Positions 18,310-26,371 of a stretch of 64,000 nucleotides of DNA are shown here, piece after piece. The notes beneath the pieces are model-generated. The model did no database searches. It was not told where the DNA came from and worked only from the letters and a program-made list of their open reading frames with translations. This DNA comes from Terriglobia bacterium (GTDB taxonomy: Bacteria > Acidobacteriota > Terriglobia > Terriglobales > Acidobacteriaceae): the NCBI GenBank assembly GCA_020072585.1, contig JAIQGL010000024.1, positions 1 to 64,000 on the forward strand. The letters run 5' to 3'. Position 1 is the first letter of the stretch, and every line of letters starts with the position of its first letter. A program made the translations under genes and the position numbers.

Positions 18310-19337
18310 AAAAAATCTGGATGGCCACAGCATGGGTTGTACTTGGCGTATGCGTCGCGCAGGCGCAGCAAAAAGAGGTCCGCATAGGAGTTTTGGGACT
18401 GTTTCATTCAAAACAGATTGTGGTTGCGCCTGTCCTGGGCCAGCCGCTCCAATGCAGCGCTGGTGGCGGACCATGGCCGGTACGCAATCAGATGTTGGTA
18501 GAGCTGGCAGTACCAAAGCTGAGGATTGCCGGTACAGACAACTCTCTCGACGGGCCGATTACGTGCGACAACAGCCAAGGCGGCGCCGCAGAGATTGTGG
18601 TGAGTGTGCCGGGAAAGATTTCGCGTCGCTATAGAGGCAAGTTGGAGATCAGGACGGAATCCCGCGAGCTGCGCGTTGTGGTGATTATGGCGCTGGAGGT
18701 CGCGGTGGCATCCATTGTTGCCGCTGAAAGTCCTTCCCATGCGCCCACGGAAGCGCTGAAAGCGCAGGCGGTGGCAGCGCGGTCCTATTTGCTGGCAGGG
18801 AAGGGGAGGCACAGCGGCTATGATTTTTGCGACACCACGCACTGCCAGTTTTTACGCGAGGCTCCCGCGCCCGGAACGCCCGCATTTCAGGCAGCGGCGG
18901 CCACCCGCGATCTCGTGCTGCGGTACAAAGAGGAAGTGTTTGCCGCTATGTATAGCAGGAGCTGTGGTGGCCAAACGCACACACTCAATGAACTTGGTAT
19001 TTCCACACGCGGTTATCCGTATTTTGGTGTTACCTGCGATTACTGCCTGCGCCATCCTGAGAAGTGGGTTGTACAGATTCAATCCGCGGATGCAGCGGGG
19101 CTGGCGCCAACAGAGAACTCACGCCTCAATCTTGCCCGCAAGCTGGGATGGAAGAGTGTGCCGAGCAACTCCTATTCATCGCGCGCACAGAATGGGGCCG
19201 TCGTGCTGGAAGGCGTTGGTGTAGGCCATGGAATCGGACTATGCCAGCGCGGTGGCGCGGATATGGCACGTCATGGCGCATCATTTTTGCAGATTCTCGC
19301 GCACTACTATCCCAACACTGAAGTGAAGCAATATTAG
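18306..19337 (+). CDS. SpoIID/LytB-domain peptidoglycan-remodelling protein
   Basis: A 343-residue protein with a signal peptide (ATAWVVLGVCVAQAQ). The SpoIID domain shows IVAAESPSHAPTEALKAQAV followed by AARSYLL, with two conserved glutamates (Glu141, Glu149), one of which should be catalytic. It ends with the family signature GVGVGHGIGLCQRGG plus ILAHYYP. SpoIID proteins cleave glycan strands lacking peptide stems during Bacillus engulfment; relatives (LytB) stimulate amidases. Nothing else in the window is sporulation-like, so this is a non-sporulation use. It closes the six-gene cassette and meets the convergent SRPBCC gene with a 4-bp overlap. The neighbouring transpeptidase-like gene suggests paired cutting and stem-peptide processing. 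Confidence 0.87.
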   Translation: MKKIWMATAWVVLGVCVAQAQQKEVRIGVLGLFHSKQIVVAPVLGQPLQCSAGGGPWPVRNQMLVELAVPKLRIAGTDNSLDGPITCDNSQGGAAEIVVSVPGKISRRYRGKLEIRTESRELRVVVIMALEVAVASIVAAESPSHAPTEALKAQAVAARSYLLAGKGRHSGYDFCDTTHCQFLREAPAPGTPAFQAAAATRDLVLRYKEEVFAAMYSRSCGGQTHTLNELGISTRGYPYFGVTCDYCLRHPEKWVVQIQSADAAGLAPTENSRLNLARKLGWKSVPSNSYSSRAQNGAVVLEGVGVGHGIGLCQRGGADMARHGASFLQILAHYYPNTEVKQY

Positions 19338-19828
19338 CTGCCAAGCTTCGTGTTCAGAGCTTTTAGATATCCGTCCAAGGTGGCCGTGTGACCAAAGATA
19401 AAGCGTGACACGAAGCGAAACAGAGGATTGTAGACTTCGCCATCTTCAGTAATGGTGAGGGTGCAGGAGTTGCCTACAGGCACGATTTCATAAGTCCAGG
19501 CGCCCCCAAAAGGCAAGCTGGTGTCTGTGATCCGCGTAACCAGGTGACGCGGCGGCGTGGCTTCAACGGCCTCATAAGGAATCGTCTGGCCGTGCTTGTC
19601 TGTTTCACGCCACATGCGGTGGCCTTCGTGCGGAGGCAGCTCTTGATAGTTGGTAATCTCGGGCCGCCATGTTGGCGGACCTGAAATCAAGGCCCAAACC
19701 GTTTCTGCTGGATGATGCAGGGACACCGTGCGTGAGACCCGGTGTTTCTGCGGCAGAAGCGCCCCAATTACAACGACTAGAATCAAAAGGCCCGCAATCG
19801 CCAGCGCGACGACCAATAACCATTTCAT
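19334..19828 (-). CDS. SRPBCC-superfamily protein with N-terminal membrane anchor
   Basis: A 164-residue protein with an N-terminal transmembrane segment (VALAIAGLLILVVVIGALL) followed by a START/polyketide-cyclase-like fold. Visible features are HHPAETVWALISGPPTWRPEI at the beginning of the fold and the long C-terminal helix GYLKALNTKL. Such folds bind hydrophobic ligands. It is the second gene of a two-gene unit with the MarR regulator upstream (starts and stops overlap by 4 nt), so it is probably controlled by it. Confidence 0.75.
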   Translation of the reverse strand: MKWLLVVALAIAGLLILVVVIGALLPQKHRVSRTVSLHHPAETVWALISGPPTWRPEITNYQELPPHEGHRMWRETDKHGQTIPYEAVEATPPRHLVTRITDTSLPFGGAWTYEIVPVGNSCTLTITEDGEVYNPLFRFVSRFIFGHTATLDGYLKALNTKLGS

Positions 19829-20310
19829 GCATAGCTCCTGTTCTTCTTTACTCGCGTTTTTTTGTTCTGCATGGCCTTGTGTGCTGCATGGGCCAGAAGC
19901 CCAAGCCCGTGGAGTGCCTGCTTGCGCTCGTTGGCGCCGAGTTGTTCCAGCAAAGCATTGACCAGGGCCGGATCCAGCACGGATTTTTCTGACTTGATGC
20001 GTACTCCCGAGGGCGTCAACAAAAGATGGACTTGGCGCGCATCCTGTGTTGCTCTTTTGCGGACTACGTACCTTTGTCTTACGAGCCGATTGATGGTGAT
20101 CGACATGGTGGAAGCGGTTACTCCCATATGCCCCGCCAGCGTCCGCAGGTTCGTGGGTTCAATTTCATCCAGGTGGTCCAGAACGCTGGCCTGGTGCGCG
20201 CTCAGGACGGTATTACTCCGTGGATCGCGTACATGCCGGGTATGGCAGGCAAAGTAAATCTGCGGATAAAACGTCATGAGCTGGCGAACAGAGTCCTGCA
20301 TTTTCGGCAT
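19825..20310 (-). CDS. MarR-family transcriptional regulator
   Basis: About 160 residues with a winged helix-turn-helix in the centre (NLRTLAGHMGVTASTMSITINRLV) and the wing region (RQVHLLLTPSGVRI). MarR proteins are dimeric repressors released by small aromatic or oxidising ligands. The track start (TTG at 20340) lies in the -35 box of a good promoter, so it cannot be the start. ATGs at 20310 and 20301 are the real choices; with the promoter at 20312-20340 the message would be essentially leaderless and 20301 may be used. The C-terminus is very Lys/Arg-rich. It is co-transcribed with the SRPBCC gene. Confidence 0.85.
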   Translation of the reverse strand: MPKMQDSVRQLMTFYPQIYFACHTRHVRDPRSNTVLSAHQASVLDHLDEIEPTNLRTLAGHMGVTASTMSITINRLVRQRYVVRKRATQDARQVHLLLTPSGVRIKSEKSVLDPALVNALLEQLGANERKQALHGLGLLAHAAHKAMQNKKTRVKKNRSYA

Positions 20311-20311
20311 A

Positions 20312-20340
20312 ATTATGATGAATATAGTTTGATTTGTCAA
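20312..20340 (-). promoter_or_regulatory. Sigma-70-type promoter of the marR operon
   Basis: On the minus strand TTGACA (20340-20335), a 17-bp spacer and CATAAT (20317-20312) form a near-consensus promoter. The -10 box ends one base before the first ATG of the MarR gene, pointing to a leaderless or nearly leaderless transcript. Confidence 0.65.
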
Positions 20341-20354
20341 ATCAAATTATATTC
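20320..20354. promoter_or_regulatory. 35-bp palindromic operator over the marR promoter
   Basis: Arms GAATATA-n-TTTGATTTG and CAAATCAAA-n-TATATTC form a 35-bp inverted repeat with one mismatched pair and a single central base. It covers the -35 box and most of the spacer of the marR promoter and faces the divergent DoxX gene. This is the classic layout of a MarR autorepressor site controlling both directions. The symmetry is seen; binding by this MarR is inferred. Confidence 0.7.
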
Positions 20355-20462
20355 CCATAAACAAGAAAGCCGAAACCGCGCTGCTATGGCCCAATTAACG
20401 GGAGCCGCTGTTGTTATAATTCGTGAGCTTGCAATCTGCCCGCAACAAAAAGGACCTCAAGC

Positions 20463-20846
20463 ATGAATGCTCTTAAGAAGCTGGAACCAACTGCCTACGC
20501 GGCGCTGCGCATTGTCTTTGGTTTCCTTTTTGCCTGCCATGGCGCCAGCAAGGTTTTCGGAGTCTTGGGCGGGGAGAAACCGCACGATGTTCTGATGTGG
20601 ACTGGAGCGGGCATAGAATTGGTTGGCGGCGTGCTGATCATGCTGGGCCTGCTGACACCACTTGCCGCCTTTATTGTCAGTGGAGAGATGGCGGTTGCCT
20701 ATTTCAAGTTCCATTATTTGGGCGGCCCGCCCCCGCATAAGTTCTTTCCTCTTCAGAACCATGGGGAGCTGGCTGTCATTTATTGCTTTGTCGCGCTATT
20801 GATCGCCTGCCACGGCGCGGGTAAGTGGGGAGTGGACAAGGGTTGA
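20463..20846 (+). CDS. DoxX-family membrane protein
   Basis: A 127-residue protein with four predicted membrane helices. The first holds RIVFGFLFACHGASKVFG, the typical DoxX opening; others are GIELVGGVLIMLGLL and IYCFVALLIACHGAGKWG. Roles proposed for DoxX proteins include redox-stress defence and thiosulfate/quinone chemistry, but the family is broad. AAGGA precedes the ATG. It is divergent from the marR operon and about 110 bp from the 35-bp palindrome, so joint control by MarR is plausible. A TATAAT at about 20414 may be its -10 box, without a good -35. Confidence 0.8.
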   Translation: MNALKKLEPTAYAALRIVFGFLFACHGASKVFGVLGGEKPHDVLMWTGAGIELVGGVLIMLGLLTPLAAFIVSGEMAVAYFKFHYLGGPPPHKFFPLQNHGELAVIYCFVALLIACHGAGKWGVDKG

Positions 20847-20859
20847 TGTGCGCTCCAGC

Positions 20860-21972
20860 CTACGCCCCAGTTTTTGGGGAAGTCCGATAGCAGTCCAGCC
20901 CCCGGCCCAATTGCCGCAATGCGTCGTTTACAGACTCCGTCGGAGTGCCCACGCCGATCCTGAAGCGGTTCGGACTTTCAAAAAAGCTCCCGGGAACCAT
21001 GGTCGTATCAAAATCACGGCGCAGCAAGTTGCACATTGAATCAACGTCTCCGCTTTTCAGGCGCGGAAAGACAACAGTCCCATATTCCGGCCAGAAATAA
21101 TCCAGGTCGTCACGCGAAAGCAGGAAGTTGTGCAGCAGTTTGCGATTTGCATCCAGCATGGTTTTCGCGCGCGCCGCTATCTGCGGAAGTTTCTTGAAGG
21201 CCACAACGCTCAGCAGCTCGGCTGGATGCGCAAATGTCGCGCCGTGCAGGTCATTGATGTGGAACATTCGCTGGGCCAGATCGGGCGGGGCCAGCACCCA
21301 TCCGCAGCGCAGTCCGCTCAGGCCATACGCCTTGGTGAGGCTGTTGGTGACGATGAAACGATCTGGGTCGATATGAAACGCGCTCGCGGGCGCAGCCTCA
21401 AATAGCATCTCACGGTAGACCTCGTCCACCAGTATGTAAGCTCCTACTTTGCGCGCTAGCTCTCCCACTTCGCGCAGCGTGGCATCGGGGACCAATGCTC
21501 CGCTGGGGTTGTGAAGGTTGCAAATTACAATCAATCGTGTGCGCGCCGTGAGGTTGCGCTCAACCTCGGCCAGATCAATGGCAAAGTTGTTTTCCGCGCG
21601 GCGTGAAAAGCGTTTGATTTCCAGACCCAGATATTTTGCCGCGCTCAGAATGGGTTCGTAAGTAGGTTGCTCCACTAGAATCTCATCGCCGGGCTCCGTG
21701 GTTGCAGCCAGAGCAAGGTAGTTGGCCAGCGATGTTCCCACCGCGCTTACCACACATGCCTGTGGTACGCGATAGCGCCCGGCAATTGCCTGTAGCAGCG
21801 GTTCATAGCTATAAATGGACGGGCCATTGATCTCCAATTGATCAATGGTCACGCCGAGATCTGATAAAGGGAAGCTGGCCATGCCGCTAGTGGCGAGATT
21901 GAATTTGGCAATGGAGTGCAGCTTGGCCCACTCCATATAAGGCGAGTGCGCAGTGCTCCTGGAGAATGTCAT
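20860..21972 (-). CDS. PLP-dependent aminotransferase, class I/II
   Basis: About 370 residues. Motifs of the AspAT fold are CNLHNPSGAL (Asn contacting PLP), YILVDEVYREM (Asp contacting the pyridine nitrogen) and TNSLTKAYGLSGLRCGW, where the Lys in SLTKAYG is the Schiff-base lysine, with Arg in FRIGVG near the C-terminus for the substrate carboxylate. The 558-residue track ORF is too long: its first 188 residues are an out-of-frame reading of the permease gene. The true ATG (21972) overlaps the permease stop as ATGA. Coupling to an APC permease suggests catabolism or synthesis using an imported amino acid or amine. Exact substrate unknown. Confidence 0.88.
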   Translation of the reverse strand: MTFSRSTAHSPYMEWAKLHSIAKFNLATSGMASFPLSDLGVTIDQLEINGPSIYSYEPLLQAIAGRYRVPQACVVSAVGTSLANYLALAATTEPGDEILVEQPTYEPILSAAKYLGLEIKRFSRRAENNFAIDLAEVERNLTARTRLIVICNLHNPSGALVPDATLREVGELARKVGAYILVDEVYREMLFEAAPASAFHIDPDRFIVTNSLTKAYGLSGLRCGWVLAPPDLAQRMFHINDLHGATFAHPAELLSVVAFKKLPQIAARAKTMLDANRKLLHNFLLSRDDLDYFWPEYGTVVFPRLKSGDVDSMCNLLRRDFDTTMVPGSFFESPNRFRIGVGTPTESVNDALRQLGRGLDCYRTSPKTGA

Positions 21973-23312
21973 GTTCTTGAGGTCCGCTTCCAAATGTAAT
22001 ACATGGGAACACCAGCTGCCAGAATGGCCATCCCGATCAGCGTGTTTCCGGGGTACGTGTATACGGTATTGGCCACGACTCCGGAGCAGGCCAGGCAGAA
22101 GAGCGCTGTGGTGTAGGGATGGCCGGGCATACTGAAAGCGGATCGTTGCGTTGTTCGGCGTCGCAGAATAAACAGGCAGCCTGCGGTGAGCGTCCAGAAA
22201 ATGGCGTCCATCGAGGTCACATAGTTCAGGATCGGCCCGTAGCTGCCGGAAAGCAGAATCACCATGGTCCACACGCTCTGAGCAATAATGGCAATCACCG
22301 GAACGCGGGTGCGCGGGTGCACCCAGGCAAGCTGCCGGAAGAAAACACGATCGTTCGCCATGGCAAAGTAAACACGCGGAGCGGTAAGCACGCTTTGGCT
22401 GAGAAAACCCAGAGTCGAGATGGCAATGCCCAACGCGATGATCGTGGCCCCTTTGGGTCCCAGGGCCATGCGCATTACCGCGGAGGCGGGTGTTTTTGTT
22501 TCTGCCAATGTGGCCACACCAAGGGTGCGTACGCACACAAAGTTTACCAGGGTGTAGAGCAGGGCTACGCCCGCTACACCAAGCACCAGCGCGCGAGGAA
22601 GGTCACGACGCGGGTCTTTCATCTCACCGGCCACGAAGCTTGCGGTCTGCCATCCGCCATAGGCGAACACCACGGGGATCATAGCTGCGCCGAATGTGGA
22701 GAGAAAAGAGGGCGAGACCGGCTGATCAAGGAGCGGCCGCCATGCGGTGTGCGTTCCGCGAATGAAGAACGCTCCAGCGCCAACCAGCAGTGCTATGGCC
22801 AGGATTTTAGTTGCCATCAGCACGCTCTGTAGCGTTCCTCCGGCGCGCACGCCCAGACAATTCACAATGGTGAGCAACAACAGAGTGACCACGGCAATCT
22901 GCCACTCGGCCGCGTGCCAGCCCGTAAGTTCCAGGAAGTATCGTGAGAAAGTCACGGTGACCGCAGCCATTCCGCCTGTTTGAATTACCAGCAGCAGCAC
23001 CCAGCCATAAAGAAACGCGACCAGCGGATGATACGCCTCACGCAGATAGGCATATTGACCACCCACTTGGGGCATGCGGTCCGCCAGTTCAGCCCAGATA
23101 AAAGCGGCTGCCAGCGCAAGCAGGCCGCCAGCAATCCATGCACCCAGCACAAGCGCCGGCGTATGCACACGCTGGGCGACAACATAGGGATTAATAAAGA
23201 TGCCGGCGCCAACAATGCCGCCCATGACAAGCATGGTGGCATCAAAGAGGCCGAGGCGGCGGGCCAATGGCTGGGAGGAAGCTTCGCCGGTCTGCGGGAC
23301 AGATGTGTTCAA
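21969..23312 (-). CDS. APC-superfamily amino-acid permease
   Basis: A 447-residue protein with about 12 hydrophobic helices. The N-terminal LFDATMLVMGGIVGAGIFINP is the unwound first-helix signature of APC transporters, followed by AAAFIWAELADRMPQVGGQYAYLREAY-type sequence of the second helix. It imports or exchanges amino acids or polyamines across the inner membrane. It is the first gene of a two-gene unit with the aminotransferase (ATGA overlap). Confidence 0.9.
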   Translation of the reverse strand: MNTSVPQTGEASSQPLARRLGLFDATMLVMGGIVGAGIFINPYVVAQRVHTPALVLGAWIAGGLLALAAAFIWAELADRMPQVGGQYAYLREAYHPLVAFLYGWVLLLVIQTGGMAAVTVTFSRYFLELTGWHAAEWQIAVVTLLLLTIVNCLGVRAGGTLQSVLMATKILAIALLVGAGAFFIRGTHTAWRPLLDQPVSPSFLSTFGAAMIPVVFAYGGWQTASFVAGEMKDPRRDLPRALVLGVAGVALLYTLVNFVCVRTLGVATLAETKTPASAVMRMALGPKGATIIALGIAISTLGFLSQSVLTAPRVYFAMANDRVFFRQLAWVHPRTRVPVIAIIAQSVWTMVILLSGSYGPILNYVTSMDAIFWTLTAGCLFILRRRTTQRSAFSMPGHPYTTALFCLACSGVVANTVYTYPGNTLIGMAILAAGVPMYYIWKRTSRT

Positions 23313-23431
23313 TGCGTATAGTCCGAATGGATACTAAACGAGCAGATCGGAAAACATTGTAACGTTGGTGCTAAAAGCAATTGACTGCAAGCGAGCCAGC
23401 CGGACAGTCGCTAGTTACGTACGAACAATCG

Positions 23432-24751
23432 TTACACGTGGACGATCTTTCTCTTGCGGCCGGTTGTGATGCGCGCCAGCAGACGTTGCCCCAGGCATCC
23501 ACACAGGAAGGCTATAGCGAGCACAGCGCTGATGTGCCGTTCGCCGGAATGGAAAGTCAGAAAGGCCATATATTCGTAAATGGCATATCCAGCCAGACCG
23601 GCGACAGCCCCGAAAAGGACTGGTGTGAGCGTGGTGAAAAGGTTCGCAATCCTGGACTCATTGCGCCCCATGATAAGGGACTGTGCGCCGCAAAACGCAG
23701 AACCGAAAAGCCCAAAGAGCACCACCGCTGCCACCATTGGAATGCGCCCGGAGAGCAGCATGAAAGGGGCCACAGCCACGGCGGACAACCCGCAAACAAT
23801 GATAAGAGTGCGAAGCTGGTTTTCCGTCAGCCGTGCTGTGTAGGATTGGTTGCTGAAATCTTCATTGCGAAGAGACATAGCGTCTGCAACCAGCTCGGCG
23901 GTAAGACGGTCGTCGCTGACGGACAGCAGTCGTTCGATCGCTTCCGCGCGCCACGATGCGTTTTTCAGGTTTTCTTCGCGAAGAACATGGGCCCGATTCG
24001 CCAGTTCCGTCTGGTTCATGCCAAAGACCGCGTATCGTTGTGCCGCGCGCAAGCCAAACCAGCCGCCTTCAATGTCGTCGCTTTCCAGAGAGCGCTGCAC
24101 GTTGTTGAGCTGCTCGTGTGCCGCTTCCGCCCAGAAATTGTCTGCGCGCGGGTTGCGACGCTCCAGGAACCCCAGTTCCACACGGAATGCCTCGCATTCC
24201 CGCAGAAGGCGCAATTGGGCCTGATGGTTGTCTACAGAAGATTTCCCGCTGGCCGCCGTAAAAGTCACCGCGGGGCGGCTCTCCACGCGCACAGCTGGTT
24301 CTGCTGATGCCTGTGGCTGCCTGGCAAGGCTGCCAATCCGTGAAAGCAACGCTTTTTCCTGTGCATGCGTCAGCCGTTCTATTGCGGCTGGAACCGGCAA
24401 CCATAGCGCTTCGCCAATTTCCTCGTTGTTCTTCGCGCCTTTGTCTTCGATGAGGGTCATCTTCCAGAAAAGGACGACCTTGGGCACGCCATTGTCAGAA
24501 TAGCTGATGGTGCCCAGGTAATTTCCAATGCGGCAGGAGCAGCCTGTTTCTTCCTGCACCTGGCGCGTGGCCGCTTCCTGGAAGGATTCACCATCTTTAA
24601 CTTTTCCGCGGGGAAGGGTCCAATCCTGGTGGCGTTTGCGGTAAACCACCATCACTTCATCGCCACGGGGGGTACTGCGCTGCAGAATTCCGCCGGCGGC
24701 TTTGATGACCGGCGGGTCTACCGGAGCAATCGGAGCAATTGATGTCGCCAT
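23432..24751 (-). CDS. Nudix hydrolase fused to a C-terminal membrane domain
   Basis: A 439-residue protein. Residues about 12-145 form a Nudix fold with box GKVKDGESFQEAATRQVQEE (then TG). This fits G-x5-E-x7-R-x-U-x-E-E-x-G except that the Glu after Arg is Gln; that Glu is a metal ligand in MutT. The middle (about 170-300) is charged and helical. The C-terminus has three or four hydrophobic segments (LIIVCGLSAVAVAPFMLL, MVAAVVLFGLFGSAFCG, VLFGAVAGLAGYAIYEYMAF, ISAVLAIAFLCGCLGQ). A Nudix enzyme tethered to the membrane is unusual. Substrate unknown; the altered box means activity should not be assumed. Monocistronic, converging on nothing close. Confidence 0.8.
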   Translation of the reverse strand: MATSIAPIAPVDPPVIKAAGGILQRSTPRGDEVMVVYRKRHQDWTLPRGKVKDGESFQEAATRQVQEETGCSCRIGNYLGTISYSDNGVPKVVLFWKMTLIEDKGAKNNEEIGEALWLPVPAAIERLTHAQEKALLSRIGSLARQPQASAEPAVRVESRPAVTFTAASGKSSVDNHQAQLRLLRECEAFRVELGFLERRNPRADNFWAEAAHEQLNNVQRSLESDDIEGGWFGLRAAQRYAVFGMNQTELANRAHVLREENLKNASWRAEAIERLLSVSDDRLTAELVADAMSLRNEDFSNQSYTARLTENQLRTLIIVCGLSAVAVAPFMLLSGRIPMVAAVVLFGLFGSAFCGAQSLIMGRNESRIANLFTTLTPVLFGAVAGLAGYAIYEYMAFLTFHSGERHISAVLAIAFLCGCLGQRLLARITTGRKRKIVHV

Positions 24752-25007
24752 AGTTGAAGAATTCTAATTTCGGATTGTAACCCGTATCAGGCAAAATGAA
24801 AGAAATGATTTTTGGGGGCCGCGATTTGCCGACGTCTTAGTCTGGCCGGCACTTGAACGCAACGTAGACGCAGCATATTCCTGGTATCCGCGCAGAACCT
24901 TGCCTTTGTTGTGATGCTTCCATTCCAGTCGGTTCCCTGATGCGTCCCGAATGCGCCGCTCAGTGCTTAACAAACCTTAGCTCCACGGAGTTAAGTATTG
25001 TGAGTTG

Positions 25008-26249
25008 ATGAAAAAACCGTCAATTCTTAAGCCAACTAGAGAGAACCGGTCTGACTCAAAGACTCAAGAGGTACAAAGGACCTTGAGACGAGTATGTCTG
25101 TTTTTTTTAAACCCTTTACTTCTGGCCTTCACGATTGGCTGTGGCGGCGTGAAAGGTGCGTCTCCTTCACCTTCGCCCTCACCAAGCCCAACAGGGCAAG
25201 GTGTGCCGATCAAGCATGTAATCGTAGTAATCATGCAGAATCGTTCATTCGACCATCTTTTTGGGACTTTCCCTGGCGCCAACGGGATCCGTCCTGGTGT
25301 TCCCGGATTTACGCAGACAGATGCAAGCGGAGCCACAGTTACGCCGCAGCTGCTGACCGCCACCGCCACCTCTGACCTGCCACATTCACACAATGACTAT
25401 GTACGCGTTTGGGATTCAGGCGCGATGGACAAGTACGCCTTTTACAACGGGGTGGTGTCCTTGGGGCACTATGACAACACCACTCCCGGAATGAGCACTT
25501 TGTGGAATTGGGCCCAGCAGTTTGCGCTGGCTGATAATTTCTTTCCTTCGGCCATGGGCGATGCCCCAACGAACCAGCTTTACCTGGTGGCCGCCGACGA
25601 TAACAATAACCCTGCTAGTCTGCAGCCATTCTTTGCTCCCTGCAACACGGATGTTAAAGCAAGCGCGGGTTATACGTTTTCCCACGTAGGCGATCAGCTT
25701 GCCAGCAAGAACCTGACGTGGGCGTGGTACCAGGAAGATCTTGGCGTCTGCTCTTCATACGTTCCGCAGGAAAACCCATTCCAGTTCTTCACAGACGCGC
25801 ATGATTCTCCCAACGTGCGTGACCTTACCAAATTCTCCACGGACCTTGCCGCAGGGAAACTGCCCGCTGTTTCATTTGTGCAACCTGGGCCGGTACACAG
25901 CATGCACCCGGCGCCCGGTGTTCCCATAGCCACAGGCATCTCATGGCTTGATGGTTTTGTCCGCCAGGTCCAGGCTGCTCCAGAGTGGACGAATACGGCC
26001 ATCGTAGTCATCTGGGATGCAAGTGGCGGATGGTGGGACCATGTTCCTCCCCCGCAAGTTGACGGCCAGGGCTACGGACCACGAGTGCCGATGCTGGTCA
26101 TTTCTCCGTTCGCCAAGAAAAACTACATCTCACACATTCAAATGGATGACGTCTCGGTTTTGCGCTTCATCCAAACCACGTTTGGTCTGCCTGCTCTCAA
26201 TGCAAGAAACCAGTTAGGAAATGATCTCAGCGACATGTTCACATTCTGA
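25008..26249 (+). CDS. Phospholipase C/acid phosphatase-type phosphoesterase, probable lipoprotein
   Basis: About 413 residues of the alkaline-phosphatase-like phosphoesterase family (PF04185 type). The hallmark start IVVIMQNRSFDHLFG (usual form MxENxSFDxxFG) appears near residue 75, and ASGGWWDHVPPP plus PMLVISPFAKKNYISH near the end supply the metal and active-site residues. An N-terminal hydrophobic stretch ending FTIGC suggests signal peptidase II processing, and a Ser-Pro repeat linker follows. It would act at the cell surface or periplasm to release phosphate or cleave phospholipid. The track start is a TTG; the adjacent ATG at 25008 is used here. A terminator follows closely. Confidence 0.85.
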   Translation: MKKPSILKPTRENRSDSKTQEVQRTLRRVCLFFLNPLLLAFTIGCGGVKGASPSPSPSPSPTGQGVPIKHVIVVIMQNRSFDHLFGTFPGANGIRPGVPGFTQTDASGATVTPQLLTATATSDLPHSHNDYVRVWDSGAMDKYAFYNGVVSLGHYDNTTPGMSTLWNWAQQFALADNFFPSAMGDAPTNQLYLVAADDNNNPASLQPFFAPCNTDVKASAGYTFSHVGDQLASKNLTWAWYQEDLGVCSSYVPQENPFQFFTDAHDSPNVRDLTKFSTDLAAGKLPAVSFVQPGPVHSMHPAPGVPIATGISWLDGFVRQVQAAPEWTNTAIVVIWDASGGWWDHVPPPQVDGQGYGPRVPMLVISPFAKKNYISHIQMDDVSVLRFIQTTFGLPALNARNQLGNDLSDMFTF

Positions 26250-26257
26250 AGGACGAG

Positions 26258-26284
26258 TGGGCTACTGTAAAAGTAGCCCATTTT
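26258..26284 (+). terminator. Rho-independent terminator after the phosphoesterase gene
   Basis: TGGGCTACT pairs with AGTAGCCCA around a 5-nt loop and is followed by TTTT. It begins 8 bp after the phosphoesterase stop codon. Confidence 0.8.
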
Positions 26285-26371
26285 CAAACGCAGGCATTAA
26301 ATTGATATCCTAGAGACGGCAGTTAGAAAGACCATTCGCTGATAACTAGAGTTAGTCCGCGAGGAACTGAT

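Noticed and set aside
20860-22536. 558-residue ORF as a single protein
   Set aside because: Its first 188 residues are an out-of-frame reading of the APC permease gene; the aminotransferase begins at 21972 with an ATGA overlap.
23381-24307. 308-codon plus-strand ORF
   Set aside because: Antisense shadow of the Nudix-membrane gene; composition is non-coding and no start signal is present.
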